Part shown: piece by piece, positions 37,098-46,769 of the stretch
Layout: each line of letters begins with the position of its first letter
Position numbering within the stretch: position 1 is the first letter of the stretch
Position numbers and translations under genes: made by a program
The notes under the pieces: generated by a model
What the model saw: the letters and a program-made list of their open reading frames with translations, nothing else
Database searches by the model: none
Told to the model about the DNA's origin: nothing
Assembly: GCA_017302295.1 (NCBI GenBank)
Contig: JAFLDS010000006.1
Coordinates: 1-64,000, forward strand
Length of the DNA stretch: 64,000 bases
Direction of reading: 5' to 3'
From: Thauera sp.
Lineage (GTDB): Bacteria > Pseudomonadota > Gammaproteobacteria > Burkholderiales > Rhodocyclaceae

Positions 37098-37997
37098 TCA
37101 CGTCTCGGCCCAGTAGCGCTCGTCGCTGTAGCGGCTCTTCAGCAGGTCGACGAACAGCCGCACGCGCAGCGGGAGATGACGGCGCTGCGGAAAGACCGCG
37201 TGGATGCCGGTGGCCGGCGCGGCGCAGTCGTCCAGCACCGAGACCAGCCGCCCCGCGCGCAGGTCGGCATCGACCTCCCAGCGCGAGCGCCAGGCCAGCC
37301 CCCGCCCTGCCAGCGCCCAGTCGTGCAGCACCGCGCCGTCGTTGCACTCAAGGCGCCCGCCGATCTTCATCGCGCGGGTGCCGCCGCGCCCGTCGGCGAA
37401 CTGCCAGCCGCGCTGCTGGGCGAGGATCAGGCAACGATGCGCGGCCAGGTCATCGGGGGTATCCGGCTTGCCATGGGCAGCCACGTAGTCGGGGCTGGCG
37501 ACGACGACGCGGCGATTCTCGGCCAGCAGGACGGACACCAGGTTCGAATCGCCCAGGTCGCCGATGCGGATGGCGCAGTCGATGCCCTCGTTGACCAGAT
37601 CGACCAGCCGGTCGCTGAGGTCGAGCGTGCACGTGACGTCGGGATGGACGTCGAGGAAGTCACTCACCAGCGGCGCGACATGGCGTCGACCGAAGCCGGC
37701 CGGTGCCGAGATGCGCAGGTGTCCGCTCGGCTTCACGCTGCCAAGGCTGACCGCCGCCTCGGCGTTGGAGAGTTCGTTGAGGATGCGCTGGCAGTCCTCG
37801 AAGAAGGCGCTGCCTTCGAAGGTCAGCGTGAGGCTGCGCGTCGTGCGCACCAGCAGGCGCACCCCGAGTCGCAGTTCGAGCGCATCCAGCCGACGCCCGA
37901 TGATGGCCGGCGTCACCCCCTCGGCACGCGCTGCCGCGGAAAGACTGCCGCGAGTCACTACCGAAACGAAGCTCTCGATCTGTTTGAGCTGATCCAT
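37098..37997 (-). CDS. LysR-family transcriptional regulator
   Basis: The 299-residue protein has the N-terminal winged helix (MDQLKQIESFVSVVTRGSLS, then AAARAEGVTPAIIGRRLDALE) and a C-terminal effector-binding domain. LysR proteins usually control the divergent gene, here a TauE/SafE-type exporter 226 bases away across an unusually AT-rich gap. The effector is unknown. The start is followed at once by the conserved helix, as usual. Confidence 0.92.
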   Translation of the reverse strand: MDQLKQIESFVSVVTRGSLSAAARAEGVTPAIIGRRLDALELRLGVRLLVRTTRSLTLTFEGSAFFEDCQRILNELSNAEAAVSLGSVKPSGHLRISAPAGFGRRHVAPLVSDFLDVHPDVTCTLDLSDRLVDLVNEGIDCAIRIGDLGDSNLVSVLLAENRRVVVASPDYVAAHGKPDTPDDLAAHRCLILAQQRGWQFADGRGGTRAMKIGGRLECNDGAVLHDWALAGRGLAWRSRWEVDADLRAGRLVSVLDDCAAPATGIHAVFPQRRHLPLRVRLFVDLLKSRYSDERYWAET

Positions 37998-38223
37998 TTT
38001 TTACATAAAGTATAAGGCGAAATGATCATACCTGATCTGTTGTTTTATATAAGACTGGACTACACTGCGCGCCAATCGGGATGCAGGAGACGCTATCCCG
38101 CAGATAGAATGCGGCGTCGCGCGGGGCTCCCCGCTCGACAGCACGCACGGCCGGGGAGACATGGCCGCCGGAACGCCTGGCGTTCCGGCAATCGAGCAGC
38201 AGCCCAGGACATCAGTACGACCC

Positions 38224-39006
38224 ATGGCCGGCATGGACCTTTTCCAGATCGCTCTCATCGGCATCGCCGCCTTTGCGGCGGGTGCGGTGAATTCGATCGC
38301 CGGCGGTGGCACTTTCTTCTCGTTCCCTGCGCTGCTGGCGGTGGGCGTGCCACCGGTGGTCGCCAACGCGAGCAATTCCGTCTCGCTGTGGCCGGGCAGC
38401 CTCGCCGGCGCGTGGGCTTTCCGCCAGGAACTCGCCCGCTTCCGGCGCAGCCTGCCGATGCTGTCGGTGGTCGCCTTCGTCGGCGGCATCGCCGGCGGTC
38501 TGCTGCTGCTGGCGACGTCGAACGCGGCGTTCGCGAAGCTGATCCCGTGGCTGCTGCTGGTGGCAACCGTGCTGTTCGCTTTCAGCAGCCAGATTTCAGC
38601 CTTGGTGAAGAAGCTGAAACCCGCGCCCGCGCATGGTGACGAACGCCATATCGGCCCAGGCGGCTATCTGTTCCAGCTCGTGGTTTCGGTCTATGGCGGC
38701 TTCTTCGGCGCCGGCATGGGCATCCTGATGATCGCTGCGCTGGCCATCCAGGGCTTCAAGGACGTCCATGAAATCAATGCCTTGAAAAACTGGCTTTCAG
38801 CGGTAATCTACAGTGTTGCCGTCGGCACCTTCGTCATCGCCAACGCGGTCTCATGGCCGCACACGCTGATCATGCTCGCCACCGCCACCGCGGGCGGGTA
38901 CGTCGGCGCAGCGCTGGCACGCCGCATTCCGGCGCTCTGGCTGCGCCGTTTCATCATCGCGGTCGGCGGGTTGCTCACGCTTCACTACTTCGTGAAGACC
39001 CTCTGA
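38224..39006 (+). CDS. TauE/SafE (TSUP) family membrane exporter
   Basis: The 260-residue protein has about eight hydrophobic helices. The first carries AGAVNSIAGGGTFFSFPAL with the glycine-rich family motif, and a repeat-related GGFFGAGMGILMIAAL occurs in the second half. The family moves sulfite, sulfoacetate, taurine-derived or other organic anions. ATG at 38224 or 38233 would both serve; no strong Shine-Dalgarno is seen. It is divergent from a LysR gene, its probable regulator, and 50 bases before aceB. Confidence 0.85.
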   Translation: MAGMDLFQIALIGIAAFAAGAVNSIAGGGTFFSFPALLAVGVPPVVANASNSVSLWPGSLAGAWAFRQELARFRRSLPMLSVVAFVGGIAGGLLLLATSNAAFAKLIPWLLLVATVLFAFSSQISALVKKLKPAPAHGDERHIGPGGYLFQLVVSVYGGFFGAGMGILMIAALAIQGFKDVHEINALKNWLSAVIYSVAVGTFVIANAVSWPHTLIMLATATAGGYVGAALARRIPALWLRRFIIAVGGLLTLHYFVKTL

Positions 39007-39056
39007 CGCTTTCGTTCAACTTTCCCGACTCTTCCTCCTCGCAACAAGGAACCTCC

Positions 39057-40655
39057 ATGAGCCTCGACCTGCCCCAGGGCATGCAGATCAACGCCCCGCT
39101 GTCCCCCCGCTTCGACCAGATCCTGACCCGCGACGCGCTCGCGCTGGTTGCCAAGCTGCACCGCACTTTCGAATCGCGCCGCCAGGAACTGCTGAAGGCG
39201 CGCGTCGCCCGCCAGGCGCGTATCGATGCCGGCGAGATGCCCGACTTCCTGCCCGAGACCAAGCATGTGCGCGAAGGCGACTGGAAGATCGCGCCGTTGC
39301 CGAAGGCGCTGGAGTGCCGTCGTGTGGAGATCACCGGCCCGGTCGAGCGCAAGATGATCATCAACGCCTTCAACTCCGGCGCTGATTCCTACATGACCGA
39401 CTTCGAGGACTCCAACAGCCCGAACTGGTACAACCAGATCCAGGGCCAGGTGAACCTCTACGACGCGATCCGTCGCCAGATCGACTTCACCGCCGACGGT
39501 GGCAAGACCTACAAGCTCAATGACAAGGTCGCCACGCTGCAGGTGCGTCCGCGCGGCTGGCATCTGGACGAGAAGCACGTGCTGATCGACGGCCAGCGCG
39601 TCTCCGGCGGCATCTTCGACTTCGCCCTGTTCTTCTTCCACAACGCCAAGGAACAGATCGCCCGCGGCGCCGGCCCCTTCTTCTACCTTCCGAAGATGGA
39701 GTCGCACCTCGAAGCCCGCCTGTGGAACGACATCTTCTGCATGGCGCAGGACGAGATCGGCCTGCCGCGCGGCACGATCAAGGCCACCGTGCTGGTCGAG
39801 ACCGTCCTCGCCACCTTCGAGATGGAAGAGATCCTGTACGAGCTGCGCGACCACTCCGCCGGCCTCAACGCCGGGCGCTGGGACTACATCTTCTCGTGCA
39901 TCAAGAAGTTCAAGAAGAACAAGAACTTCTGCCTCGCCAACCGCAGCTCGATCACGATGGAAGTGCCCTTCATGCGCAGCTACGCGCTGGCCCTGGTGCA
40001 GGCATGCCACAAGCGCGGCGCGCCGGCGATGGGTGGCATGAGCGCGCTGATCCCGATCAAGAGCGACCCGGTCGCCAACGAGAAAGCGCTGGCCGGCATC
40101 CGCCACGACAAGACGCGCGACGCCAACGACGGCTACGACGGCGGCTGGGTGGCGCACCCGGGCCTGGTGCCGATCGCGATGGAAGAGTTCGTCAAGGTGC
40201 TCGGCGACAAGCCCAACCAGTGGGAAAAGCAGGTCGAAGGCCGCTTCGGCCCGAAGGACTGGCTGAACTTCCAGCCCGAGCAGCCGATCACCGAAGTGGG
40301 TGTGCGCAACAACATCAACGTCGGCATCCACTACCTCGGCAGCTGGCTCGCCGGCAATGGCTGCGTGCCCATCCACAACCTGATGGAAGACGCCGCCACC
40401 GCCGAGATCAGCCGCTCGCAGATCTGGCAGTGGGTGGTGTCGCCGAAGGGCATCCTCGACGATGGCCGCAAGGTCACCGCCGACTGGGTGCGCGGCCTGA
40501 TCCCGGAAGAGTTGGCCAAGGTGAAGGCCACCGTCACCGCCCAGGGCGAAGCCACCGCGACCTACGACCAGGCCGCCGTGATCTTCGAGAAGATGTCGCT
40601 GACCGAGGAGTACCCGGAGTTCCTGACGCTGCCGCTGTACGAAGCGATGGAGTGA
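39057..40655 (+). CDS. aceB: Malate synthase A
   Basis: The 532-residue cytosolic enzyme joins glyoxylate and acetyl-CoA into malate in the glyoxylate bypass. It has A-form length and typical motifs: MTDFEDSNSPNW, LQVRPRGWHL, ATVLVETVLATFEMEEILYE in two segments, GRWDYIFSCIKK and GGMSALIPIKSDP. AAGGA precedes the ATG. Isocitrate lyase is not adjacent, but icd and aceK, the other side of the branch point, lie 10 kb on. A terminator follows. Confidence 0.97.
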   Translation: MSLDLPQGMQINAPLSPRFDQILTRDALALVAKLHRTFESRRQELLKARVARQARIDAGEMPDFLPETKHVREGDWKIAPLPKALECRRVEITGPVERKMIINAFNSGADSYMTDFEDSNSPNWYNQIQGQVNLYDAIRRQIDFTADGGKTYKLNDKVATLQVRPRGWHLDEKHVLIDGQRVSGGIFDFALFFFHNAKEQIARGAGPFFYLPKMESHLEARLWNDIFCMAQDEIGLPRGTIKATVLVETVLATFEMEEILYELRDHSAGLNAGRWDYIFSCIKKFKKNKNFCLANRSSITMEVPFMRSYALALVQACHKRGAPAMGGMSALIPIKSDPVANEKALAGIRHDKTRDANDGYDGGWVAHPGLVPIAMEEFVKVLGDKPNQWEKQVEGRFGPKDWLNFQPEQPITEVGVRNNINVGIHYLGSWLAGNGCVPIHNLMEDAATAEISRSQIWQWVVSPKGILDDGRKVTADWVRGLIPEELAKVKATVTAQGEATATYDQAAVIFEKMSLTEEYPEFLTLPLYEAME

Positions 40656-40690
40656 TCACACCTGGCGACTTCGCCACACGGTGAATCCGG

Positions 40691-40714
40691 AACGGCGCCT
40701 GCGGGCGCCGTTTT
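40691..40714 (+). terminator. Rho-independent terminator of aceB
   Basis: A 9-bp stem AACGGCGCC/GGCGCCGTT with a TGCG loop, followed by TTTT, lies 36 bases after the aceB stop. Confidence 0.8.
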
Positions 40715-40807
40715 CCTTGCCGCTCGGCCAGGTGCGCTCACGCCGGCAACGACGCCCGCTGGGGATAGAATGTCGGCCTTTTCGCCACCGACCGCGGCCA
40801 CACGTCC

Positions 40808-42424
40808 ATGCGACTGACCGAACTCAAACTCCCGCTCGATCACACCGACGCCGAACTCAACGCCGCCATCCTGAAGCGTCTCGGGATCACGGCCGGCGAA
40901 CTCGTCGGCTACACGATCTTCCGCCGCGGCTACGATGCCAGAAAACGTTCTTCCATCGTCCTCACCTACACGCTGGACATCGAGGTCAGGGACGAGTCGG
41001 CCCTGCTCGCGCGGCTGAAGGGCGACCGCCATGTCGGGCCGACGCCGGACACCTCGTACCACTTCGTCGCCAAGGCGCCGCAGACGCTGTCCGCACCGCG
41101 GCCGGTCGTGATCGGCGCAGGTCCCTGCGGCCTGTTTGCCACCCTCCTCCTCGCGCAGATGGGCTTTCGCCCGATCATGCTCGAGCGTGGCAAGGCGGTG
41201 CGCGAACGTACCCAGGACACCTGGGGGCTGTGGCGCAAGGGCAAGCTCAACCCGGAATCCAACGTCCAGTTCGGCGAAGGCGGCGCCGGCACCTTCTCCG
41301 ACGGCAAGCTCTACAGCCAGATCAAGGATCCGCAGTCCCGCGGCCGCAAGGTGCTGACGGAATTCGTCAAGGCGGGCGCCCCGGCTGAAATTCTCTATGT
41401 GAGCAAGCCCCACATCGGCACCTTCAAGCTGGTGTCTATGGTGGAGAACATGCGCACCGAGATCGAGGCGTTGGGCGGCGAAATCCGCTTTCAGAGCAAG
41501 GTCGAGCGCATCGACATCGAGCAGGGCCAGGTGCGCGGACTGACCCTGGCCGGCGGCGAGTACATCGCCGCGACCCACATCGTGCTGGCCGTCGGCCACA
41601 GCGCGCGCGACACCTTCCGCATGCTCCATGAGCAGGGCGTGCATGTCGAGGCGAAGCCGTTTTCCATCGGGGTGCGCATCGAGCATCCGCAGTCCCTGAT
41701 CGATCGCGCGCGTTTCGGCGACCACGCCGGCCATCCCATCCTGGGCGCCGCCGACTACAAGCTCGTGCACCACTGCAGCAACCAGCGCTCGGCCTACAGT
41801 TTCTGCATGTGCCCGGGCGGCACGGTGGTGGCCGCCACCTCCGAACCGGGGCGCGTGGTCACCAACGGCATGAGCCAGTATTCGCGCAATGAACGCAACG
41901 CCAACAGCGCCATCGTGGTCGGGGTGACGCCCGCCGACTATCCGGGGAGCGACACCGATCCGCTGGCCGGCATCGAGTTTCAGCGCCACTGGGAAAGCCT
42001 CGCCTTCGAGGCCGGTGGCGCCGACTACCGCGCGCCGGCACAACTCGTCGGCGACTTTCTCGCCGGCCGGCCGTCGACCGAGTTCGGTTCGGTGCTGCCG
42101 TCCTACACGCCCGGCGTGCGCCTGACGGACCTGTCGCTGTGCCTGCCCGATTTCGTCATCACTGCGCTGCGCGAGTCGCTCCCCGCCTTCGGCCGGGAGA
42201 TCGCGGGCTTCTCGATGAACGACGCGATCATGACCGGCGTCGAAACCCGCACCTCGTCGCCGATCCGCATCACCCGCGACGAAACATTCCAGAGCCTGAA
42301 CACGCGCGGACTGTTTCCGGCCGGCGAAGGCGCGGGCTACGCGGGCGGAATCCTCTCGGCGGCGGTCGATGGCATCAAGGTCGCCGAAGCCGTGGCCTTG
42401 AGCCTCGTCCAACACACCGCATAA
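40808..42424 (+). CDS. NAD(P)/FAD-dependent dehydrogenase (COG2509 type)
   Basis: The 538-residue protein has an N-terminal extension of about 90 residues, then a dinucleotide-binding motif VVIGAGPCGLFATLLLAQMG. GGAGTFSDGKLYSQ and a C-terminal GLFPAGEGAGYAGGILSAAV FAD segment follow. It matches the uncharacterised family that includes FAD-dependent dehydrogenases resembling glutathione-reductase-type enzymes without a disulfide motif. Its substrate is unknown. It starts a short run with the rRNA methyltransferase gene 10 bases downstream. Confidence 0.85.
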   Translation: MRLTELKLPLDHTDAELNAAILKRLGITAGELVGYTIFRRGYDARKRSSIVLTYTLDIEVRDESALLARLKGDRHVGPTPDTSYHFVAKAPQTLSAPRPVVIGAGPCGLFATLLLAQMGFRPIMLERGKAVRERTQDTWGLWRKGKLNPESNVQFGEGGAGTFSDGKLYSQIKDPQSRGRKVLTEFVKAGAPAEILYVSKPHIGTFKLVSMVENMRTEIEALGGEIRFQSKVERIDIEQGQVRGLTLAGGEYIAATHIVLAVGHSARDTFRMLHEQGVHVEAKPFSIGVRIEHPQSLIDRARFGDHAGHPILGAADYKLVHHCSNQRSAYSFCMCPGGTVVAATSEPGRVVTNGMSQYSRNERNANSAIVVGVTPADYPGSDTDPLAGIEFQRHWESLAFEAGGADYRAPAQLVGDFLAGRPSTEFGSVLPSYTPGVRLTDLSLCLPDFVITALRESLPAFGREIAGFSMNDAIMTGVETRTSSPIRITRDETFQSLNTRGLFPAGEGAGYAGGILSAAVDGIKVAEAVALSLVQHTA

Positions 42425-42434
42425 GGCGCCATCC

Positions 42435-43451
42435 GTGTCCTCATCCCTACGCCATAGTCTGGAAGCCGCGCTCGGTGCCCGTGCCGCCCTGCTCGAGCGC
42501 CTTCACGCCGAACAAACCGACGCCTACCGACTTTTCCACGGCAGCATCGAGGGCCGACCGGGCCTCACCGTCGACCGCTATGGCGAGCTCCTGCTGGCAC
42601 AGACCTTCCACAGTCCGCTGCAGTCAGCCGAGCTGACGACCCTCGAAGCCTTCTACGCCGACGCCTACCCCGCACTGCCGCTGATCCTCAACGACCGCAG
42701 CCAGGCCAACTCCCGCATCTCGAACGCGCTCGCACCCGAGCAGAGCGCGATCGCCCACCAAGCGCGCGAGATCCGCGAAATGGGCGTGCGCTACCGCTTC
42801 CAGGCGCGCCACGCGGGGCAGGACCCCTGGCTTTTCCTCGACCTGCGGGCCGGCCGTCGGCGGGTGATGCAGGAGGTTGCCGGCAAGTCGCTGCTCAATG
42901 TGTTCGCCTACACCTGCGGTGTCGGCATCGCCGCGGCGAAGGCCGGCGCGTCCCATGTGGTCAATGTGGACTTCGCCGAATCCAGCCTCGACATCGGCAA
43001 GGACAACGCCGCCCTGAATGAACTGCCGATCCGCGTGCGCTTCGTGCGCAGCGACGCCTTCGCCGCCTTGCGCCAGCTTGCGGGCCTGGGCCAGCCCCAG
43101 GTGGTGCGCGGCAAGCGCCTGCCGCCCTTCCCGGTGCTCGAACCGAAGCAGTTCGACCTCGTCTTCCTCGATCCGCCGCGCTACGCCAAGAGCCCGTTCG
43201 GTGTCGTCGACCTGATCAACGACTATCCGGCGCTGTTCAAGCCCGCCCTGCTCGCCACCGCGGAAGGCGGCACGCTGATCTGCTGCAACAACGTCGCCCA
43301 GGTCGAGCGCCAGGCCTGGCTCGATCAGCTCGAACGGAGTGCGAAAAAGGCCGGTCGCCCGCTGCGCGAAGTCGAGTGGATCGCGCCGGAAGCGGACTTT
43401 CCGAGCCCGGACGGCAAGCCACCCCTCAAGATCGCGCTGCTTCGGGTCTGA
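42435..43451 (+). CDS. Class I SAM-dependent rRNA methyltransferase (RlmI/RlmK-like)
   Basis: The 338-residue protein has a PUA-like start (HGSIEGRPGLTVDRYGELLL), a Rossmann methyltransferase core with LLNVFAYTCGVGIAAAKAGA, and the catalytic DPPRYAKSPFG. It most resembles 23S rRNA cytosine or guanine methylases of the RlmI/RlmK family; the exact position methylated is not readable here. Translation starts at GTG 10 bases after the FAD dehydrogenase stop. Confidence 0.85.
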   Translation: MSSSLRHSLEAALGARAALLERLHAEQTDAYRLFHGSIEGRPGLTVDRYGELLLAQTFHSPLQSAELTTLEAFYADAYPALPLILNDRSQANSRISNALAPEQSAIAHQAREIREMGVRYRFQARHAGQDPWLFLDLRAGRRRVMQEVAGKSLLNVFAYTCGVGIAAAKAGASHVVNVDFAESSLDIGKDNAALNELPIRVRFVRSDAFAALRQLAGLGQPQVVRGKRLPPFPVLEPKQFDLVFLDPPRYAKSPFGVVDLINDYPALFKPALLATAEGGTLICCNNVAQVERQAWLDQLERSAKKAGRPLREVEWIAPEADFPSPDGKPPLKIALLRV

Positions 43452-43526
43452 ATCGATGCGCGCCGATCGGCACCGACACCTGCCGCAACGTCCCTGGTCG
43501 CCCGGCGTGCCCGACGCTGCCCCGCG

Positions 43527-44486
43527 ATGATCGCCGGCCTCCTCTCCGCCCTCGGCGCCGGCCTGCTATGGGGCCTGGTGTTCGTCACGCCATTGGTGTT
43601 GCACGACTATCCCGGCCTGATGCTGTCGATCGGCCGTTACCTCGCCTTCGGCCTGCTGGCGCTCGGGCTGGCGTGGTTCGACCGCCGCTCCCTGGCCGAC
43701 CTCACCCGCAGCGATTGGATCGAAGCCTTCAAGCTGGCGCTGATCGGCAACCTGCTCTACTACGCGACGCTGTCGAGCGCGATCCAGCTCGCCGGGGCGC
43801 CGCTGCCGACCCTGATGATCGGCACGCTGCCGGTGGTGATCGCGGTGTGCGCCAACCTGATCGACCGTCGCGACGGCGGCGACGAAGGCGTCCCTTGGCG
43901 GCGGCTCGCGCTGCCGCTGGCGGTGATGCTTGCAGGTCTGGCGATCGTGCACGCGGACAGCCCCGCCGCAACCGCCTCGACAAGTGCAACAGCCGACAAC
44001 GGCCGATACCTGTGGGGCATCGCCCTCGCGGTATGCGCGCTCGCCTGCTGGACCTGGTATCCGATCCGCAACAGCCGCTGGCTGCGCGCGCGCGGCGCCG
44101 GTCTGTCGCGCGCCTGGGCCACGGCGCAGGGCCTGGCCACGCTGCCGCTGGCTGTGCTCGGCGCGCTCGCCTACGCGACCTGGGACGGATACGCCGCGGC
44201 CGGCAGCGGCTTCGACTGGCCGCTCGGGCCCCGGCCGGCGGTCTTCGTCGGCATGATGGCCTTGCTCGGTCTGTGCGCGTCGTGGCTCGGCACGCTGCTG
44301 TGGAACCACGCCAGCCACCATCTGCCGGCTGCGCTGGTGGGCCAATTGATCGTGTTCGAGACGCTGTCCGCGCTGCTCTATGCCTTCATCTGGTATCGCC
44401 GCTGGCCCAGCGTCGCCGAGGCGGCCGGCATCGCGCTGCTGGTGGCGGGCGTGCTGCTGGGGGTGCGCACCTTCCGGCGCAGTTGA
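43527..44486 (+). CDS. DMT-family (EamA) transporter
   Basis: The 319-residue protein has ten hydrophobic helices arranged as two EamA halves, beginning MIAGLLSALGAGLLWGLVFV and with LLYYATLSSAIQLAGAPLPT in the first half. Such proteins export amino acids or other small metabolites. No substrate can be inferred from sequence. It follows the methyltransferase by 75 bases on the same strand. Confidence 0.85.
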   Translation: MIAGLLSALGAGLLWGLVFVTPLVLHDYPGLMLSIGRYLAFGLLALGLAWFDRRSLADLTRSDWIEAFKLALIGNLLYYATLSSAIQLAGAPLPTLMIGTLPVVIAVCANLIDRRDGGDEGVPWRRLALPLAVMLAGLAIVHADSPAATASTSATADNGRYLWGIALAVCALACWTWYPIRNSRWLRARGAGLSRAWATAQGLATLPLAVLGALAYATWDGYAAAGSGFDWPLGPRPAVFVGMMALLGLCASWLGTLLWNHASHHLPAALVGQLIVFETLSALLYAFIWYRRWPSVAEAAGIALLVAGVLLGVRTFRRS

Positions 44487-44592
44487 ATCGATGCGGGCTG
44501 GCGCACGACGGCGCCGGTGCGCAGCGATCGACGCCACGCGGGCGAGGCTCTAACATGCCGCACCGCACCAATCCTCATCCCCACGGACATCC

Positions 44593-45528
44593 ATGGATCT
44601 CGTGACCCAGACCATCCTGCAGGCCGGCCGCTCGGCCATCGAGCTGGCGCTGTTCGTGCTGTTACCGATCATGGTGGTGATGCTGTCGCTGATGCGCCTG
44701 CTCGAGGCGCGCGGCGTGCTCGACTGGATCGTCGCGCGCCTGACCCCGCTGCTGCGCCCCGCCGGGCTGACCGGTCTGGGCGTGTTCGCCGCGCTGCAGG
44801 TCAATTTCGTCAGCTTCGCCGCGCCGGTCGCCACCCTGACGATGATGGAAGGCCGCGGCGCGTCCGACCGCCACCTCGCCGCGACGCTGGCCATGGTGAT
44901 GGCAATGGCGCAGGCCAACGTCACCTTTCCGATGGCGGCGATGGGCCTGGCCTTCGGCACCACGCTGGCGCTGTCGGTGATCGGCGGCCTGATCGCCGCG
45001 GCGGCCACTTACCATGGTTTCGGCCGCAATCTGTCGTCCGCCGAGGGCCGCCTCGACGAGACCCTGCAGCATCGGGTCGCCGACGATGCCAAGGGCGTGC
45101 TCGACGTGATCAACCGCGCCGGCGCAGAAGCCTTCAAGATTGCGGTGGGCGCGATCCCGATGCTGGTGATCGCGCTGGTGGTGGTGATGGTGCTGCGTGC
45201 CACTGGCGCAATAGACGCGCTGACGCAGGCGCTGACACCGCTGCTCGCCGCGCTCGGCATCCACCCGGCGATGGTGCTGCTCACCCTGACCAAGACGATC
45301 GCCGGCGGCACCGCGATGATGGGGGTCATGGAAGGCATGCTGAAAGGAGGCGCGGCGAGCGTGGCGATGCTCAACGCAAACGCCGGCTTCCTGATCCATC
45401 CGCTCGACGTGGGCGGCGTCGCAGTGCTGATCTCGGCGGGCCGTCGCGTTGCCGCCGTGTGGAAGCCCGCGGCGCTGGGCGCGGTGCTCGGCATCGCGGT
45501 GCGGATGGCTGGGCACGCCCTGCTCTAG
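44593..45528 (+). CDS. Nucleoside-recognition (Gate) domain membrane protein
   Basis: The 311-residue protein has about eight helices and two Gate-type segments, LFVLLPIMVVMLSLMRLLEA and AFKIAVGAIPMLVIALVVVM. It resembles SpmA/SpmB and nucleoside-recognition proteins of unknown role. It stands just upstream of a CidA/CidB-like pair, 79 bases away, and may belong to the same cell-envelope unit. Confidence 0.78.
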   Translation: MDLVTQTILQAGRSAIELALFVLLPIMVVMLSLMRLLEARGVLDWIVARLTPLLRPAGLTGLGVFAALQVNFVSFAAPVATLTMMEGRGASDRHLAATLAMVMAMAQANVTFPMAAMGLAFGTTLALSVIGGLIAAAATYHGFGRNLSSAEGRLDETLQHRVADDAKGVLDVINRAGAEAFKIAVGAIPMLVIALVVVMVLRATGAIDALTQALTPLLAALGIHPAMVLLTLTKTIAGGTAMMGVMEGMLKGGAASVAMLNANAGFLIHPLDVGGVAVLISAGRRVAAVWKPAALGAVLGIAVRMAGHALL

Positions 45529-45607
45529 CGCTCCGCCGCCAGCGCGTGCCGCGTCGCTCGCTCTTTTCCGCCCAGCCTGTCCACTATTTGCCCGCGGAGG
45601 TTTTGCC

Positions 45608-45970
45608 ATGCTCGCCGCCCTGACTCTGCTCCTCGTCTTCCAGTTGCTCGGCGAAGTGATCGCCCGCGCCCTGGCGCTGCCGGTGCCCGGCCCGGTCATC
45701 GGCATGGCCCTGCTGTTCGTGACGCTGCTGCTGCGCGGCGGCCCGAGCGAGGATCTGCGCCAGACCGCCGGCACCTTGCTGCAGCACCTGTCGCTGCTGT
45801 TCGTGCCCGCCGGAACGGGCATCGTGCTCTACGGCGACCGGATCGCGGCGGAGTGGCTGCCGCTGACGGTGGCGCTGGTCGGCAGTACCGCACTGGCGAT
45901 CATCGTCACTGCGCTAGTGCTGCGCGCATTGACGCGGCGGCAAACCACGACCGGAGGGCCACGGCAATGA
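45608..45970 (+). CDS. CidA/LrgA-family holin-like protein
   Basis: The 120-residue protein has four hydrophobic helices with VFQLLGEVIARALALPVPGP and the conserved PGPVIGMALLF. It belongs to the CidA/LrgA family, which affects murein hydrolase activity, cell lysis or pyruvate transport. CGGAGG stands ten bases before the ATG. Its stop overlaps the CidB-like start (ATGA). Confidence 0.9.
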   Translation: MLAALTLLLVFQLLGEVIARALALPVPGPVIGMALLFVTLLLRGGPSEDLRQTAGTLLQHLSLLFVPAGTGIVLYGDRIAAEWLPLTVALVGSTALAIIVTALVLRALTRRQTTTGGPRQ

Positions 45971-46701
45971 CGCCCGCCCTCGACGAGATCTGGGTCTACC
46001 TGTCTGCGTCGCCGCTGCTCGGCCTGACCCTGACGCTCGCTGCCTACCAGGCCGCATTCTGGCTCTACCGGCGAGCGGGCTTCCACCCGCTGGCAAACCC
46101 GGTGCTGCTGTCGGTGGCGATGCTGGCCGGCGTGCTGCTGATCACCCGCACCCCTTACCAGACCTATTTCGACGGTGCCCAGTTCGTGCACTTCCTGCTC
46201 GGACCGGCGACGGTGGCGCTGGCGATCCCGCTTTATGCCCAATGGCCGAAGCTGAAGTCGATGGCCGGGCCGCTCGTCATCGCGCTGGTCGCCGGGTCGC
46301 TGACCGCCGCGCTGTCGGCCTGGGGCATCGGTGCGGCGCTCGGCGCCAGCCGTGAGTCCCTGATGTCGCTCGCGCCCAAGAGCGTGACGACGCCGATCGC
46401 GATGGCAGTGGCCGAGCGCCTCGGCGGCCTGCCGTCGCTGACCGCGGTGCTGGTGATCAGCACCGGCATCCTCGGCGCGATCGGCGCGCGCTACATTTAC
46501 CGCTGGCTGCGCATCGACGACCATGCGGTGCGCGGCTTCGCCATCGGCATCGCCTCGCATGGCATCGGCACCGCGCGCGCGTTCCAGCTCAGCGAGCAGG
46601 CGGGCGCCTTTGCCGCGCTGGCGATGGGGCTGAACGGCCTCGTCACTGCGCTGTCACTGCCCTGGATCATGCCCTGGGTCGAGCGGCTGGCCGGCCGCTG
46701 A
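45967..46701 (+). CDS. CidB/LrgB-family membrane protein
   Basis: The 244-residue protein is the partner of CidA/LrgA. It has several helices and the LrgB signatures LGPATVALAIPLY, SLAPKSVTTPIAMAV and GIASHGIGTARAF. The start overlaps the previous gene by four bases (ATGA), so the pair is translationally coupled. Confidence 0.92.
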   Translation: MTPALDEIWVYLSASPLLGLTLTLAAYQAAFWLYRRAGFHPLANPVLLSVAMLAGVLLITRTPYQTYFDGAQFVHFLLGPATVALAIPLYAQWPKLKSMAGPLVIALVAGSLTAALSAWGIGAALGASRESLMSLAPKSVTTPIAMAVAERLGGLPSLTAVLVISTGILGAIGARYIYRWLRIDDHAVRGFAIGIASHGIGTARAFQLSEQAGAFAALAMGLNGLVTALSLPWIMPWVERLAGR

Positions 46702-46769
46702 GCCCAGACCGCACCGTTTTCACACCCGCCCGGCCCTCACCACCCAACTCGCTGCGACAAGGAACACGC

